From NCBI GenBank assembly GCA_022819945.1, contig JAJEGI010000096.1, positions 1 through 43,192 of the forward strand: a DNA stretch of 43,192 nucleotides. The letters are read 5' to 3'. Below the pieces are notes generated by a model that saw nothing but the letters and a program-made list of their open reading frames with translations, searched no databases and was not told the DNA's origin. Within the stretch, counting starts at the first letter, position 1, and each line of letters starts with the position of its first letter. Below, piece after piece: positions 29,349 to 37,910 of the stretch. This stretch comes from Candidatus Poribacteria bacterium. GTDB taxonomy: Bacteria; Poribacteria; WGA-4E; WGA-3G. The position numbers were made by a program, and so were the translations under genes.

Positions 29349-31925
29349 TTACGGACGTATGAAATCAACTCGACGCAAGGCAATATCTATGAGCAAAAGA
29401 CAGAGTGCTGTGATAAGGAAAGGTTTCCAGAGGTGAATCCGAAGCATAACAGGGGCTTCAGGTGCCCGAAACGCCTCCTCCGCTGAAACGTCGAATTTAC
29501 CATCCGATGTTGCTGAGAGTTGACTCAGGAGCGATTCATCAGCGTTGTGAACAACATATTCTTCAGGGTAGGAGACCACAGTGCCAGTCACTTGGGTGTT
29601 GACAATTTCACCCGCCTGCTTTTGCATGATGTTAACGAAATACGGTCCCACCTCTTTCGTCGGAAAATCGAGTTCATAATGTCCCGGCGCGCTCTGTGTA
29701 ACAGCGAGCTGCTGCTTTTTAAGGTTGGGTCCGATAAGAGAGATGTCGCTCTCCAATTCGTTCAGGAATTCCCCAGTTTCCCCGAGCGCATCAATCGCGA
29801 GGTGAGCGGTGCCTTTCTCCTTGCTGATCCCTGCTTGGAAATTGCTGAGTGTCGTTTTCCGCATTGTGTCGCGAACGAGCTGCGTCCAGAACTTGCCATA
29901 TCCGGGCCACTCCAGCCAATCGGAAGCCCATCGTGCTTTGGCATCGGAGGTAAAGGCAACGGATTTGCCCAACCCGTACTGCCAACTCGCAAGCAGTGGA
30001 TCACCGCGGTCGGAGACAAGGAAGGTTTCAGCAGTAGGACGCGGTTGCGTAGCCACGTAACCGAGAAGGAAGGGCGCGAGTCCCAAATCAATTCCGCTCA
30101 AAACTTGGGTAGGCTTAATCTGTTGCGGTATAAAGGGTTCGTCAATGATTGCGGATTTGGACGCAGTAACGGTCTCCTTCGCGAAGATTTGAGGGACATT
30201 ATACGGGTCTTGGGTGAAATACTCACGTCCGCCGCCCCAGTTGGCGAGATTACCCAGCATGTTCATATCAGCACCGCTCCCGATACCAACCGTTGAGATT
30301 GTGATACTTTCGCTATACATGGAATTCGCAATGCCGTACCAGTCGCCAGGTGTCGAATGTCCGTCACTGAGAACGATGACGTGTTTGAGTTTAGCGGTTG
30401 TCTCTGTCAAAGCAAAATACGCCTGTTCGAGCGCAGGATAGAGGTTTGTGCCGCCACCCGCAACGATTGAACCGATCTGATTCGAGAGATATTGCTTATC
30501 AGAGGCATCGTGCATCTCTGCAATCCAGAAAGGGGACCCATCAAATGCGATGACCCCGATTTTATCGCGCTGTCCGAGAAGTTCGACCGATGCCCGTGCT
30601 GCCTCTTTTGCTAACTCAATCTTGATCCCACCCATACTACCCGATTTGTCGATAACCAGAACGATTGCCAGAGAAGGGGTCTCCTTTTTCTTCTCTGAGT
30701 CGGTGCGGACAGGCAATATCTCTTCAATCGGTGTTTTGTAGTAGCCCCCAAGTCCGAAACTGTTCTCACTTCCGAGCATCATAAAACCGCCACCGAGGTC
30801 TTGAACATAGGTGCGGACGAGATCCATCTGTTTTTCAGTAAGCCGATTGGCGGGAACGTCGCTGAAGATGATGAGTTCATAATTTTGCAAGTCAGCAAGT
30901 TCGTTTGGGACCCCCAATCCATTGCGAACATCCACGCGTATTTTGGCATCTTCAAGAACTCTCGTCAAATAGCGCGCTTGCGACTCGTTTTCGTCAATGA
31001 GGAGGACTTTCGGCTTGCCAGTAACAGAAACAATACCCAGCGCACGGTTGTTATCGTAGCGTGTATCTTGTGTTGTGCGGCAGATCGCATCGTAGGTAAG
31101 CGTCCCACTCTCCATGGCTGTCTGCGTAAATATCACCCGATTTTCACCCGCTTCAAGCCGAGCCTCCTGTTTTGCGACCTCGAATTTATTTTTGAACAGA
31201 CGGATCTCCGCGACATCTTCATGGTTACTGTGGATTAAGACCTCAACATTAAACGGGGCACCTTGTTTGACTTGCGCCGGCATATCAAGCCGCTGCACCA
31301 TAACTTCCGGTTCATCACTCGGATATACGGGCACCGTGTCGATTTGTATCCCGAAGTCTTTTCCGCGGAGTGCTGTATGAAGCGCATCACCTTGTGTTTC
31401 AACACCATCTGTGATTAAGACAATGCGTTTGTTCGCATTTGCTGGGAAAAATCCCCACGCCTTCTCAAGTGCCTGTGCGATATCCGTTGTATCGCCAGCG
31501 TCCTCATCCGCATCTAACCATGTTTTCTTGATTTCAGCGAGTTCCAATTCCGCCTCAGATTCACCTTCACTTTCCGATAATCCTTGAATGACTTCTGCCT
31601 TGTCCGTAAATGCGATGAGACCGGCTTGCTGATTCCCACCTTGCGATTTCATAGCTGCGTTGATATAGTCCGTCGTTTCCGTCAATCCGTCGTCTGAGAT
31701 ACTATCTGAGATGTCTGCCAGAAACATGACTGCTAATTTCTCATCGGTTTTCAGGTACTGAACGTCTGCAACACTCAGGATCAGCAGAACGACAATGATG
31801 ATTCGAGTGATGAGACTCATGATTCGCTGCGTTCGAGACAGGTCCACGAGGCTGCGACGGTAACCGTAGTACAGAAACGGTAGCAGCAGTAGCAGTAGCA
31901 GTAGGAACGGTCGTGTAATTTCCAT
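29349..31925 (-). CDS. membrane protein with two VWA domains and a GATase-like domain
   Basis: The 858-residue protein has two N-terminal membrane segments and one near the C terminus. VWA domain 1 follows the anchors, with MIDAS-like DISDSIS. A beta domain and then a glutamine amidotransferase-like segment follow (KPKVLLIDENESQARYLTRV to GGGFMMLGSENSFGLGG). VWA domain 2 has an intact DKSGSMG MIDAS motif, followed by GGGTNLYPAL. It is probably an inner-membrane protein with its domains outside, binding metal and protein partners. Proteins of this layout occur with MoxR/BatA operons, as here 6 kb upstream. No strong ribosome binding site is seen. Confidence 0.85.
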   Translation of the reverse strand: MEITRPFLLLLLLLLPFLYYGYRRSLVDLSRTQRIMSLITRIIIVVLLILSVADVQYLKTDEKLAVMFLADISDSISDDGLTETTDYINAAMKSQGGNQQAGLIAFTDKAEVIQGLSESEGESEAELELAEIKKTWLDADEDAGDTTDIAQALEKAWGFFPANANKRIVLITDGVETQGDALHTALRGKDFGIQIDTVPVYPSDEPEVMVQRLDMPAQVKQGAPFNVEVLIHSNHEDVAEIRLFKNKFEVAKQEARLEAGENRVIFTQTAMESGTLTYDAICRTTQDTRYDNNRALGIVSVTGKPKVLLIDENESQARYLTRVLEDAKIRVDVRNGLGVPNELADLQNYELIIFSDVPANRLTEKQMDLVRTYVQDLGGGFMMLGSENSFGLGGYYKTPIEEILPVRTDSEKKKETPSLAIVLVIDKSGSMGGIKIELAKEAARASVELLGQRDKIGVIAFDGSPFWIAEMHDASDKQYLSNQIGSIVAGGGTNLYPALEQAYFALTETTAKLKHVIVLSDGHSTPGDWYGIANSMYSESITISTVGIGSGADMNMLGNLANWGGGREYFTQDPYNVPQIFAKETVTASKSAIIDEPFIPQQIKPTQVLSGIDLGLAPFLLGYVATQPRPTAETFLVSDRGDPLLASWQYGLGKSVAFTSDAKARWASDWLEWPGYGKFWTQLVRDTMRKTTLSNFQAGISKEKGTAHLAIDALGETGEFLNELESDISLIGPNLKKQQLAVTQSAPGHYELDFPTKEVGPYFVNIMQKQAGEIVNTQVTGTVVSYPEEYVVHNADESLLSQLSATSDGKFDVSAEEAFRAPEAPVMLRIHLWKPFLITALCLLLIDIALRRVDFIRP

Positions 31926-31976
31926 CTTTTTAGTCCTATTTATAATTCACTATAGCAAATCTCTACCAAGATTGCC

Positions 31977-32837
31977 CTATTTTGCTGATTTCAGTTTACC
32001 CCAAGTGGTGGTGGTTTTTCCTGCGGCATCAACTGCCAAAACACCTTCAATCCCATTGCCGAGCGACTTAACCTCATCTGCGGAGAGTGGTACATTAAAG
32101 ATAACAATCTCATCAATGATTCCACCCCAATGACACCTGCCCTTACCCGCATTACAACCCGCATCTGCACCGATGTAGACCGCTTCAAAGGAATCCCAAG
32201 GTTGTCCGACTGCGTCTGCGCTGTTCTGTAGTTCACCATTAACGTAGATATAGATTTTCGTTCCATCCCATACACCCACAAGGTGAACCCACTCTTTTTG
32301 GGGAAGCGGGTCCCCGAGTGCTTCAAATCTCTCGGGCGCGCTCTTGATACGATAATGAAACGAGGCTTGGTTGATTCTGCCACCGACATTTTCATGGGCA
32401 CCGGTTCCAAGTAGATACTGCGACCAACTTGAACATCCATGCCCTTTCCATATCACGCATTTTCCGTTAGGGGGTACCGTCGCAAATACCCAAGCATGGA
32501 TTGAGAAACCCTCAGAATCCTTGAAATTCAAGGCTGCTAAACTATCAGGATCCCCTTTCGTTCCGATACGAACATGATTTTGTGCATCAACGCCGCTGAA
32601 CTCTATACCTCCACCGAATTTGCCTTCTGCCCATTTGACATCGCCAACAAATACGCCATCGCTACCGTTTCCAGAAAGATCCGTAACGGTTTTACCTTTG
32701 CCTTCTTCAAAGGTCCACATCCCTTGAATCGTATTTTTATCAATCTTTGTATCACCTGTCAATACCATTGCGAAAGTAAGTACAATAATAGCACTTATAA
32801 TGCACATGTAATTCAGATACCGTTTTACCAAAAACAT
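31977..32837 (-). CDS. secreted LamG-domain protein
   Basis: The 286-residue protein has an N-terminal export segment (YMCIISAIIVLTFAMVLTGD). A LamG domain follows: GMWTFEEGKGKTVTDLSGNG, KEWVHLVGVWDGTKIYIYVN, GGIIDEIVIFNVPLSADEVK. Six cysteines, in pairs, suggest disulfides in the exported domain. The tail is GVLAVDAAGKTTTTWGKLK plus SAK. AGGAGG lies four bases before the ATG, and an extended -10 promoter lies at 32892-32900. Confidence 0.9.
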   Translation of the reverse strand: MFLVKRYLNYMCIISAIIVLTFAMVLTGDTKIDKNTIQGMWTFEEGKGKTVTDLSGNGSDGVFVGDVKWAEGKFGGGIEFSGVDAQNHVRIGTKGDPDSLAALNFKDSEGFSIHAWVFATVPPNGKCVIWKGHGCSSWSQYLLGTGAHENVGGRINQASFHYRIKSAPERFEALGDPLPQKEWVHLVGVWDGTKIYIYVNGELQNSADAVGQPWDSFEAVYIGADAGCNAGKGRCHWGGIIDEIVIFNVPLSADEVKSLGNGIEGVLAVDAAGKTTTTWGKLKSAK

Positions 32838-32891
32838 GGTTCCTCCTGTAAGTCGCGCTTGATAAGGTTACGATTTTTAACATCTTCGATA

Positions 32892-32900
32892 ATTATAGCA
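32892..32900 (-). promoter_or_regulatory. extended -10 promoter of the LamG gene
   Basis: TGCTATAAT on the minus strand, about 55 bases before the LamG start. No clear -35 is present. The same nine bases occur at 13673-13681 and inside the promoter at 41396-41424. Confidence 0.55.
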
Positions 32901-32925
32901 TACTTACTTATGAATTACCCTCAAT

Positions 32926-33951
32926 TTAAGCGGGCGTGGTGGCAAGAGCCTGAATGTCAGAACCCTCTTTTCGCATCTGTAGGTCGAGATATACAAGCGT
33001 AACCCCGATGATCCCAATTGGAAAAATGAGGGCATAAATGATTCGATCACTCCATATCATAATAGCGAAGGACAGGGTATCGGTATCCATAGTGAAATCC
33101 CTTAGTATCCATTTGAAAATATCATCGGAGGCTGTTACACCCTCTACTTTCATTAAAACAAGGATAGATAGGACCGTGATTTGGAGTATACGCTGAATCG
33201 CGAAACTTATCACAGAAAAGGAGATTAGCATGCCCCAGACGTACCACCAACTTCCACGGGTGAGTTCATTGCTCTTTTTAAAAGCGTGTCGGATGGAAGT
33301 GCCTTCAAGCAGTACAGCTGCAGTGGCGAATGCCCAACGCACGACAAAGTAAATTGAGAGCGGCGAAAGCACCAACGGAATGTACTGAGTCCACGTCAAT
33401 CCGGGTCTTATCACAAAAGTTATTATTAAACGAGAAATCCCCCAATGCGCGGAGAAACTGGCTGTAAAAGGTATAGAAACTAACCAAATGGAAACAAATA
33501 GCGTGGGTGTCAGTTCGTACTCCACCACAGAAAGTATAAGAAAGATGATAGCAGTGCGCGGTATCTCGGAGACTAAACTCCACGGGAAATTACACGCCAA
33601 TATGTACCAAAACCGCTGTCCGGCTTGTTTCAATGCGTCGCGGCTCGTAATGTGTCCACCCAGATGGATTGCAGCCGTTACAACGATGATTCCACCCATG
33701 CCTATAAGTGCGAAAGATATTCCAACAAATTCCATTATATCGGATTTCAGGAAGAAACTGGGGAGGAAACGCCCTAGCAAATATCTCACTAAATTTCTTC
33801 CACAAAAAACGAAGGCGATAATGCCCAAAAATAGCAAGAAATATTTCCGGTAGAGACTGAAGATTGTATCCAGAATCTCACCAAACCCCATCGGTTGGCG
33901 TGTAGGAATGCCATTGTTGTTCACTTGTGCTGTATCGGTTGGGTTTCGCAT
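32926..33951 (-). CDS. multi-pass membrane protein, paralogue 1
   Basis: The 341-residue protein begins with a polar stretch, then MGFGEILDTIFSLYRKYF, a motif seen at the start of GPDPase-type membrane domain proteins. About six hydrophobic segments follow. A conserved stretch LLEGTSIRHAFKKSNELTRGSWW lies between segments. The function is unknown; a role in membrane lipid or protein handling is only a guess. It starts 11 nt after its paralogue and lacks a clear ribosome binding site, so it likely depends on translation of that gene. Confidence 0.7.
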   Translation of the reverse strand: MRNPTDTAQVNNNGIPTRQPMGFGEILDTIFSLYRKYFLLFLGIIAFVFCGRNLVRYLLGRFLPSFFLKSDIMEFVGISFALIGMGGIIVVTAAIHLGGHITSRDALKQAGQRFWYILACNFPWSLVSEIPRTAIIFLILSVVEYELTPTLFVSIWLVSIPFTASFSAHWGISRLIITFVIRPGLTWTQYIPLVLSPLSIYFVVRWAFATAAVLLEGTSIRHAFKKSNELTRGSWWYVWGMLISFSVISFAIQRILQITVLSILVLMKVEGVTASDDIFKWILRDFTMDTDTLSFAIMIWSDRIIYALIFPIGIIGVTLVYLDLQMRKEGSDIQALATTPA

Positions 33952-33962
33952 CTATTTTTCAC

Positions 33963-34883
33963 TTAATTTAATCCGCTGTCGTTGGCTTGTAACGCAATAT
34001 CAAATCCTTCTTTTCGTATCCGAAGGTCAAAGTATAGAAGTGTGATACCGATAACCCAAATTGGAAAAGTGAAGGTTTTAAGAATTAAGTCTGTGCAAGT
34101 CATAATCGTATAAAAAAGCAGGTTGCTGCTACTGAGATCTGTCTCCATGACAGCCCATTGCAAGAGACTTTTGATATCTGTTCCACCCGCTGTTTTTGCT
34201 AAAATAAAGATAGATCCAAGTGAAATCTCGAATATATAGTGGATCGCGACACTTAACAGAAGAATCAAGGCGAGCACCCCGAAAACCCGCCACCATGTAT
34301 CACGAACCAGTTCACTACTCCGTTTGAAGGCGTTTTTCACATTAGTTTTCTCAAGCAGGAGAACTTCAGCGACGAAGCCCCAACGCACCGCAAAATAGAT
34401 CGAAAAAGGCGCGAAGGCGAAAGGAATGAACGACATTGGTACTGGAGATGTGCCGCGCGTTATAAAAGATGTTAAAAACAGAAGACTAACGATAAGCGGA
34501 ATTACCAAGACTGTAGTCCATATAAGATAGCCACCTGATAAGTGCCAGAAGCGGCGGAGTGTCTGCTTCAATGCGGCAGTGCTTGTAATATGATCATCCA
34601 GATAGATTGTAGCTGTCGCGACGATTACTCCACCCATGCTTACAAGTGCAAAAGACATGTTAACGAGGTGTGGTACAAGGTTTTTTAGATCAGAATCCTG
34701 AAGAAAGCCAGTTAACGAATACTTCACTAACGCTCCGAAAAAATGGACAGCGATAATGCCAAGAAATAGCGAAAAATGTTTCCGGTAAAGACTGAAGGTT
34801 ATATCCAAAATCTCGCCGAACCCCATTGCTTGAAGTATCGGGGTATTGCTGTTGTTGGCTTGTGTTGCATCTGTTATGGGCAT
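33963..34883 (-). CDS. multi-pass membrane protein, paralogue 2
   Basis: The 306-residue protein shares with the next gene the start motif MGFGEILDITFSLYRKHF, the helix pattern, the segment LLEKTNVKNAFKRSSELVRDTWW and the closing DLRIRKEG. The two are a tandem duplication that has diverged considerably. The ATG at 34881-34883 has AGGT nine bases upstream; a GTG two codons earlier is too close to that site. The function is unknown. Confidence 0.7.
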   Translation of the reverse strand: MPITDATQANNSNTPILQAMGFGEILDITFSLYRKHFSLFLGIIAVHFFGALVKYSLTGFLQDSDLKNLVPHLVNMSFALVSMGGVIVATATIYLDDHITSTAALKQTLRRFWHLSGGYLIWTTVLVIPLIVSLLFLTSFITRGTSPVPMSFIPFAFAPFSIYFAVRWGFVAEVLLLEKTNVKNAFKRSSELVRDTWWRVFGVLALILLLSVAIHYIFEISLGSIFILAKTAGGTDIKSLLQWAVMETDLSSSNLLFYTIMTCTDLILKTFTFPIWVIGITLLYFDLRIRKEGFDIALQANDSGLN

Positions 34884-34926
34884 AGGCACTTTACCTACTT
34901 AGATTGTCAAAGCTATCTTATTATTT

Positions 34927-35013
34927 AGGACTTACGCATCCCTCTTGCTGGCGGGGTTTCAAACCCCGCCAGCAGTGCGTAATACATAGGTTATCATAGA
35001 AAAATTAAGTCCT
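34927..35013. mobile_element. MITE-like element with nested inverted repeats
   Basis: The ends AGGACTTA (34927-34934) and TAAGTCCT (35006-35013) are perfect inverted repeats. Inside is a 10-bp hairpin, GCTGGCGGGG and CCCCGCCAGC, with loop TTTCAAA. ACGCA near the left end matches TGCGT after the hairpin. There is no coding capacity and no clear target duplication. It may also stop transcription of the upstream small gene. Confidence 0.55.
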
Positions 35014-35014
35014 G

Positions 35015-35665
35015 TTATTCTGTAGTTGCTATCGGTCTTTTGTGGGACCGAGTTCGTAGTATTCGCTGTATGCGTGTGGGACCGAGTTCGTAGTATTCGC
35101 TGTATGCGATGATTGTTTCCACAAGAGCATCGGTTCCTTTTCCAATGGCATTATTTACCTTTTTGATAGCATCATGAACTTTCCGAATCGACGGTGGTGA
35201 AGGTTTGACATTTTCTTTCTTCAGATGTTGAAACGTTTCATCGAGTGCTTTCACCGTTTTGCTTATCTCGTTGAGGGATGTAATCAGTCTGGTGTTTGCT
35301 TCAATCAGAATTGTCAGAGTTGCTTCTTCTTTAAATTTTTGAAGTTCCTCGTTACATAGTTTTATTGATTTGTCTGCTTCGGTGAGAGCGTCAATCGCTG
35401 CTGTGTTCGCTGTATCCAACGGACTGAAGTCTATTTTTTCTCCATTGATGGGTAAAAGCGACTTTTGGCGTGCTGTGCTGCTTGCCTTGTTTGTTTTTGA
35501 GAGAGCCAGCACTGATAACTTAAGATATTCCGTGTTCGTTGTCTTAGAGGAATGCCGTCTTTTGGAGGAGCGGGACTCGGGTTTTGGTGTGGTGGTGATG
35601 ATAACAATCATCAGTAAAACGGAAAGAACTACAGCACCCGTTACTTTTAGTGTTTTACTATTCAT
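35015..35665 (-). CDS. small anchored helical protein, C terminus frameshifted
   Basis: The 216-residue protein has one membrane anchor (VTGAVVLSVLLMIVIITTT) and then a mostly helical, Lys- and Ser-rich body (NTAAIDALTEADKSIKLCNEE and similar). The family is unknown to me. The start ATG (35663-35665) has GGAGGG eight bases upstream. Near the 3' end a 34-nt tandem duplication (35041-35108) shifts the frame. Without it the protein would end ELGPTKDR at a TAG at 35029-35031. With it the tail is ELGPTRIQRILRTRSH and ten more residues. The duplication looks recent because both copies are identical. Confidence 0.6.
   Translation of the reverse strand: MNSKTLKVTGAVVLSVLLMIVIITTTPKPESRSSKRRHSSKTTNTEYLKLSVLALSKTNKASSTARQKSLLPINGEKIDFSPLDTANTAAIDALTEADKSIKLCNEELQKFKEEATLTILIEANTRLITSLNEISKTVKALDETFQHLKKENVKPSPPSIRKVHDAIKKVNNAIGKGTDALVETIIAYSEYYELGPTRIQRILRTRSHKRPIATTE
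35041..35108. repeat. perfect 34-nt tandem duplication
   Basis: Unit 35041-35074 is repeated exactly at 35075-35108. Each unit begins TGTGGGACCGAGTTCG and ends TGTATGCG. The length is not a multiple of three, so the reading frame of the gene at 35015-35665 changes inside the second unit read. Confidence 0.95.
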
Positions 35666-35731
35666 CTCCATATCCCTCCATTGAGGTCTCACAGAAGCAG
35701 GGGGATAGCGCACATCGTGTGTCTACTAATT

Positions 35732-37792
35732 TTAATCAATTCTTCTGCGTTGATATAGGAACCACTCGACAACGCTCAACCCCACGGCGAGGAATACCAA
35801 ATAGACCCACGGCGGATAGCGTAATAACGCACCGCCGCCGGATGTTACAGACGTTTCAAGTAGATCTTCGACGGCTGGATCCGTACCGATGTGCGACTCC
35901 GTCGCGTCGGCAAGATTAACTGACCATACCGTTCCACTATCTTCCTCCGTAGGTTCAGATGCCACCGGAGCAGGTGCGTCTTCCGCTGTAGCATCAACTG
36001 CCTCCGAAATTTTCAGTTCATAGAAACCCGCACGCTGCGTCTGATCAAAGAGTAACGCATCCCGTTCAATAGGGATTTCCCATGTCTTATCTCCGGGGCC
36101 TGTGATCTTTGCGAGTTTTGGAGTGTCTGGCGGTGAATCAGTTTCCGTCTTCAATTCGGGTTGGAGAGTAGCGTCTACCGATTCAATGCGCTGTTTTAGG
36201 ACCTCCCCCGTCCGAAGATGGTGCTCCTGAATTTCAGAACGCTGTTGGAACCACTGAATGGTGTTAGCAATAATCACCGGGAAAGCAATGCGTAACGGCA
36301 GGTCGGATTCCAGGATGTTGATAGCAGCGAAGACAATTTTTCGGTTCGGTGTAACGTCGATGAACAACACTGGAGATTCAAACGAACGCGCAAGTACCTG
36401 TGCCGTTGACGGCGGCGTGACCTGATAGGCTGTGCCGATCTGAACGTTCTCCAGATGGACGTGCTGCAGGATAGGATGCGTCCGCTCCCAATCCGTAATA
36501 ATCGGTGTCTCCAACGTCCCACCGATATTCCATTTCAATTCAGGATTAGCGGTTTCTGATGACGCAGCAGGCGGAAAAATAAACATATACTTCCCATCAC
36601 CGAGGGTGGGTGGACTGTAGCGATCGAAAATAACGACCTGATACGGCTGTTTCTTTTGTAGGGGCGAGGTCACCTCGCCCCTACTCGGAAGAACATCAGT
36701 TTCATATTCAGTGGGTGTAAGGACAGTGAGTTTTATCTGTTCATCAACAGCGAGTGCCTTTTGGAGAAACGGATTTTCCGCTGTCACGAGCAGAACAGGG
36801 ATAAGATCGCGTTTTGGGAGCGTGGCATAAGCGGTATTGTCTGTAGGGAGTGCGTCCTGAACGTCTAAGACCGCTTTGAGTTTCCCGCCTTCAAACGCAA
36901 AGTTACTGAAAATCTCGGATTTACTCTCGCCGGGCGCAAGGCTGTAAGGACGTACATCAAAGAGATTTTCATCGAAATAGAGTTCAACGTTGAACTTTTT
37001 TTCCGTTTCCGAGGTGTTGACGACGCGCAGCAGCGTTTGATAGTCGAAGGCGTTAACGAGACTCTTGCGGACACGAAATTGTGTAATCCCGACATTATCC
37101 TTTGCTTCACCTACTCGGATCAGACGGCGTTTAATTTCCGGTTCCTCGTCCTCTCCCGTTTTACTGTTAAATTTGGCGAGTAGTTCTTCTGAAATGGACT
37201 GAAAATCGCTGAAGATAACAATTTCAGGGTTAGGCTTTGTTTGGGCAATCGCATAAGCTAAATCATAAGCGGGTTCAAGGTTCGTGCTGATGTCGGTGGG
37301 TTGAATGGCATTGATCGCCTCTCGCAGCGATTTCTGATGGTTGGTAAAAGGGATATGAATGACAGGTCGTGTATGCGAACTAATCACTGTCATTTCGTCC
37401 ATGAAACGGAGTCCATCTACGGTTCGCAGGGCACTTTCTTTCGCAGACGCTAACCGCGTGAGTCCTTCGCCTTCTTCTTCTTCAATTGCGTTCATGCTCG
37501 CCGATTGGTCAATAATCAGCACAAGCTGCCGAGCGGATTTCGTTATGAAGGCGAACTGCGGTCGAGCGATGGCAAGTACCAAGAGTGCCAGAAATAGCAG
37601 TTGCAGCAGGAGTGATAGGAGATGCTTCAGGCGTTGGAACAGCGAAGTCGTCTGCCGCTCTCTGAAAAGTTCCTCCCAGAACATCAGTGTGGAGACAGGC
37701 TCACGTCGCCGACGGAGTCTAAGGATGTACAGCGCGATAATCGGAATGGCTAACCCAAATAGGAAAAGTGAAATAGGGGATAAAAAATTCAT
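35732..37792 (-). CDS. BatA-like membrane protein with VWA domain
   Basis: The 686-residue protein starts with the BatA N-terminal domain (FLSPISLFLFGLAIPIIALYIL, then RRRREPVSTLMFWEEL) and a second membrane helix. A VWA domain with MIDAS-like DQSASM follows, then beta domains, and a C-terminal helix (VYLVFLAVGLSVVEWFLY). It is an inner-membrane protein acting with MoxR and DUF58 proteins. A 27-nt palindrome at 36658-36684 is read in frame as part of PSRGEVTSPLQKK. No ribosome binding site is seen: the sequence before the ATG is a 115-bp repeat (37796-37910) that separates it from the DUF58 gene. Confidence 0.85.
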   Translation of the reverse strand: MNFLSPISLFLFGLAIPIIALYILRLRRRREPVSTLMFWEELFRERQTTSLFQRLKHLLSLLLQLLFLALLVLAIARPQFAFITKSARQLVLIIDQSASMNAIEEEEGEGLTRLASAKESALRTVDGLRFMDEMTVISSHTRPVIHIPFTNHQKSLREAINAIQPTDISTNLEPAYDLAYAIAQTKPNPEIVIFSDFQSISEELLAKFNSKTGEDEEPEIKRRLIRVGEAKDNVGITQFRVRKSLVNAFDYQTLLRVVNTSETEKKFNVELYFDENLFDVRPYSLAPGESKSEIFSNFAFEGGKLKAVLDVQDALPTDNTAYATLPKRDLIPVLLVTAENPFLQKALAVDEQIKLTVLTPTEYETDVLPSRGEVTSPLQKKQPYQVVIFDRYSPPTLGDGKYMFIFPPAASSETANPELKWNIGGTLETPIITDWERTHPILQHVHLENVQIGTAYQVTPPSTAQVLARSFESPVLFIDVTPNRKIVFAAINILESDLPLRIAFPVIIANTIQWFQQRSEIQEHHLRTGEVLKQRIESVDATLQPELKTETDSPPDTPKLAKITGPGDKTWEIPIERDALLFDQTQRAGFYELKISEAVDATAEDAPAPVASEPTEEDSGTVWSVNLADATESHIGTDPAVEDLLETSVTSGGGALLRYPPWVYLVFLAVGLSVVEWFLYQRRRID
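36658..36684. repeat. 27-nt palindrome inside the BatA-like gene
   Basis: Two perfect 13-nt arms, GTAGGGGCGAGGT and ACCTCGCCCCTAC, surround one central C. It has the same 13+1+13 shape as 39801-39827, with paired changes in the stem. It is translated in frame without a stop. Confidence 0.85.
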
Positions 37793-37795
37793 ATT

Positions 37796-37910
37796 TTAAT
37801 AGTTTCCAGTAACCAGTTTCCAGTAACGAGTGAAGAAGTCTCTTTTACTGGAAACTGTTAACTGAAAGGTTTTTCGCAGAAAAACCGTACTGAAAACCGA
37901 CAACTATTAA
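37796..37910. mobile_element. 115-bp MITE-like element between batA-like and DUF58 genes
   Basis: Perfect 9-nt terminal inverted repeats, TTAATAGTT (37796-37804) and AACTATTAA (37902-37910), enclose CAGT and ACTG words that fold back on each other. The right end supplies the stop codon of the DUF58 gene, and the left end abuts the BatA-like start codon. The sequence at 11591-11740 is related. Confidence 0.65.

Noticed and set aside
29520..30296. 258-codon plus-strand frame
   Set aside because: Antisense to the double-VWA gene, whose domains and MIDAS motif are clear.
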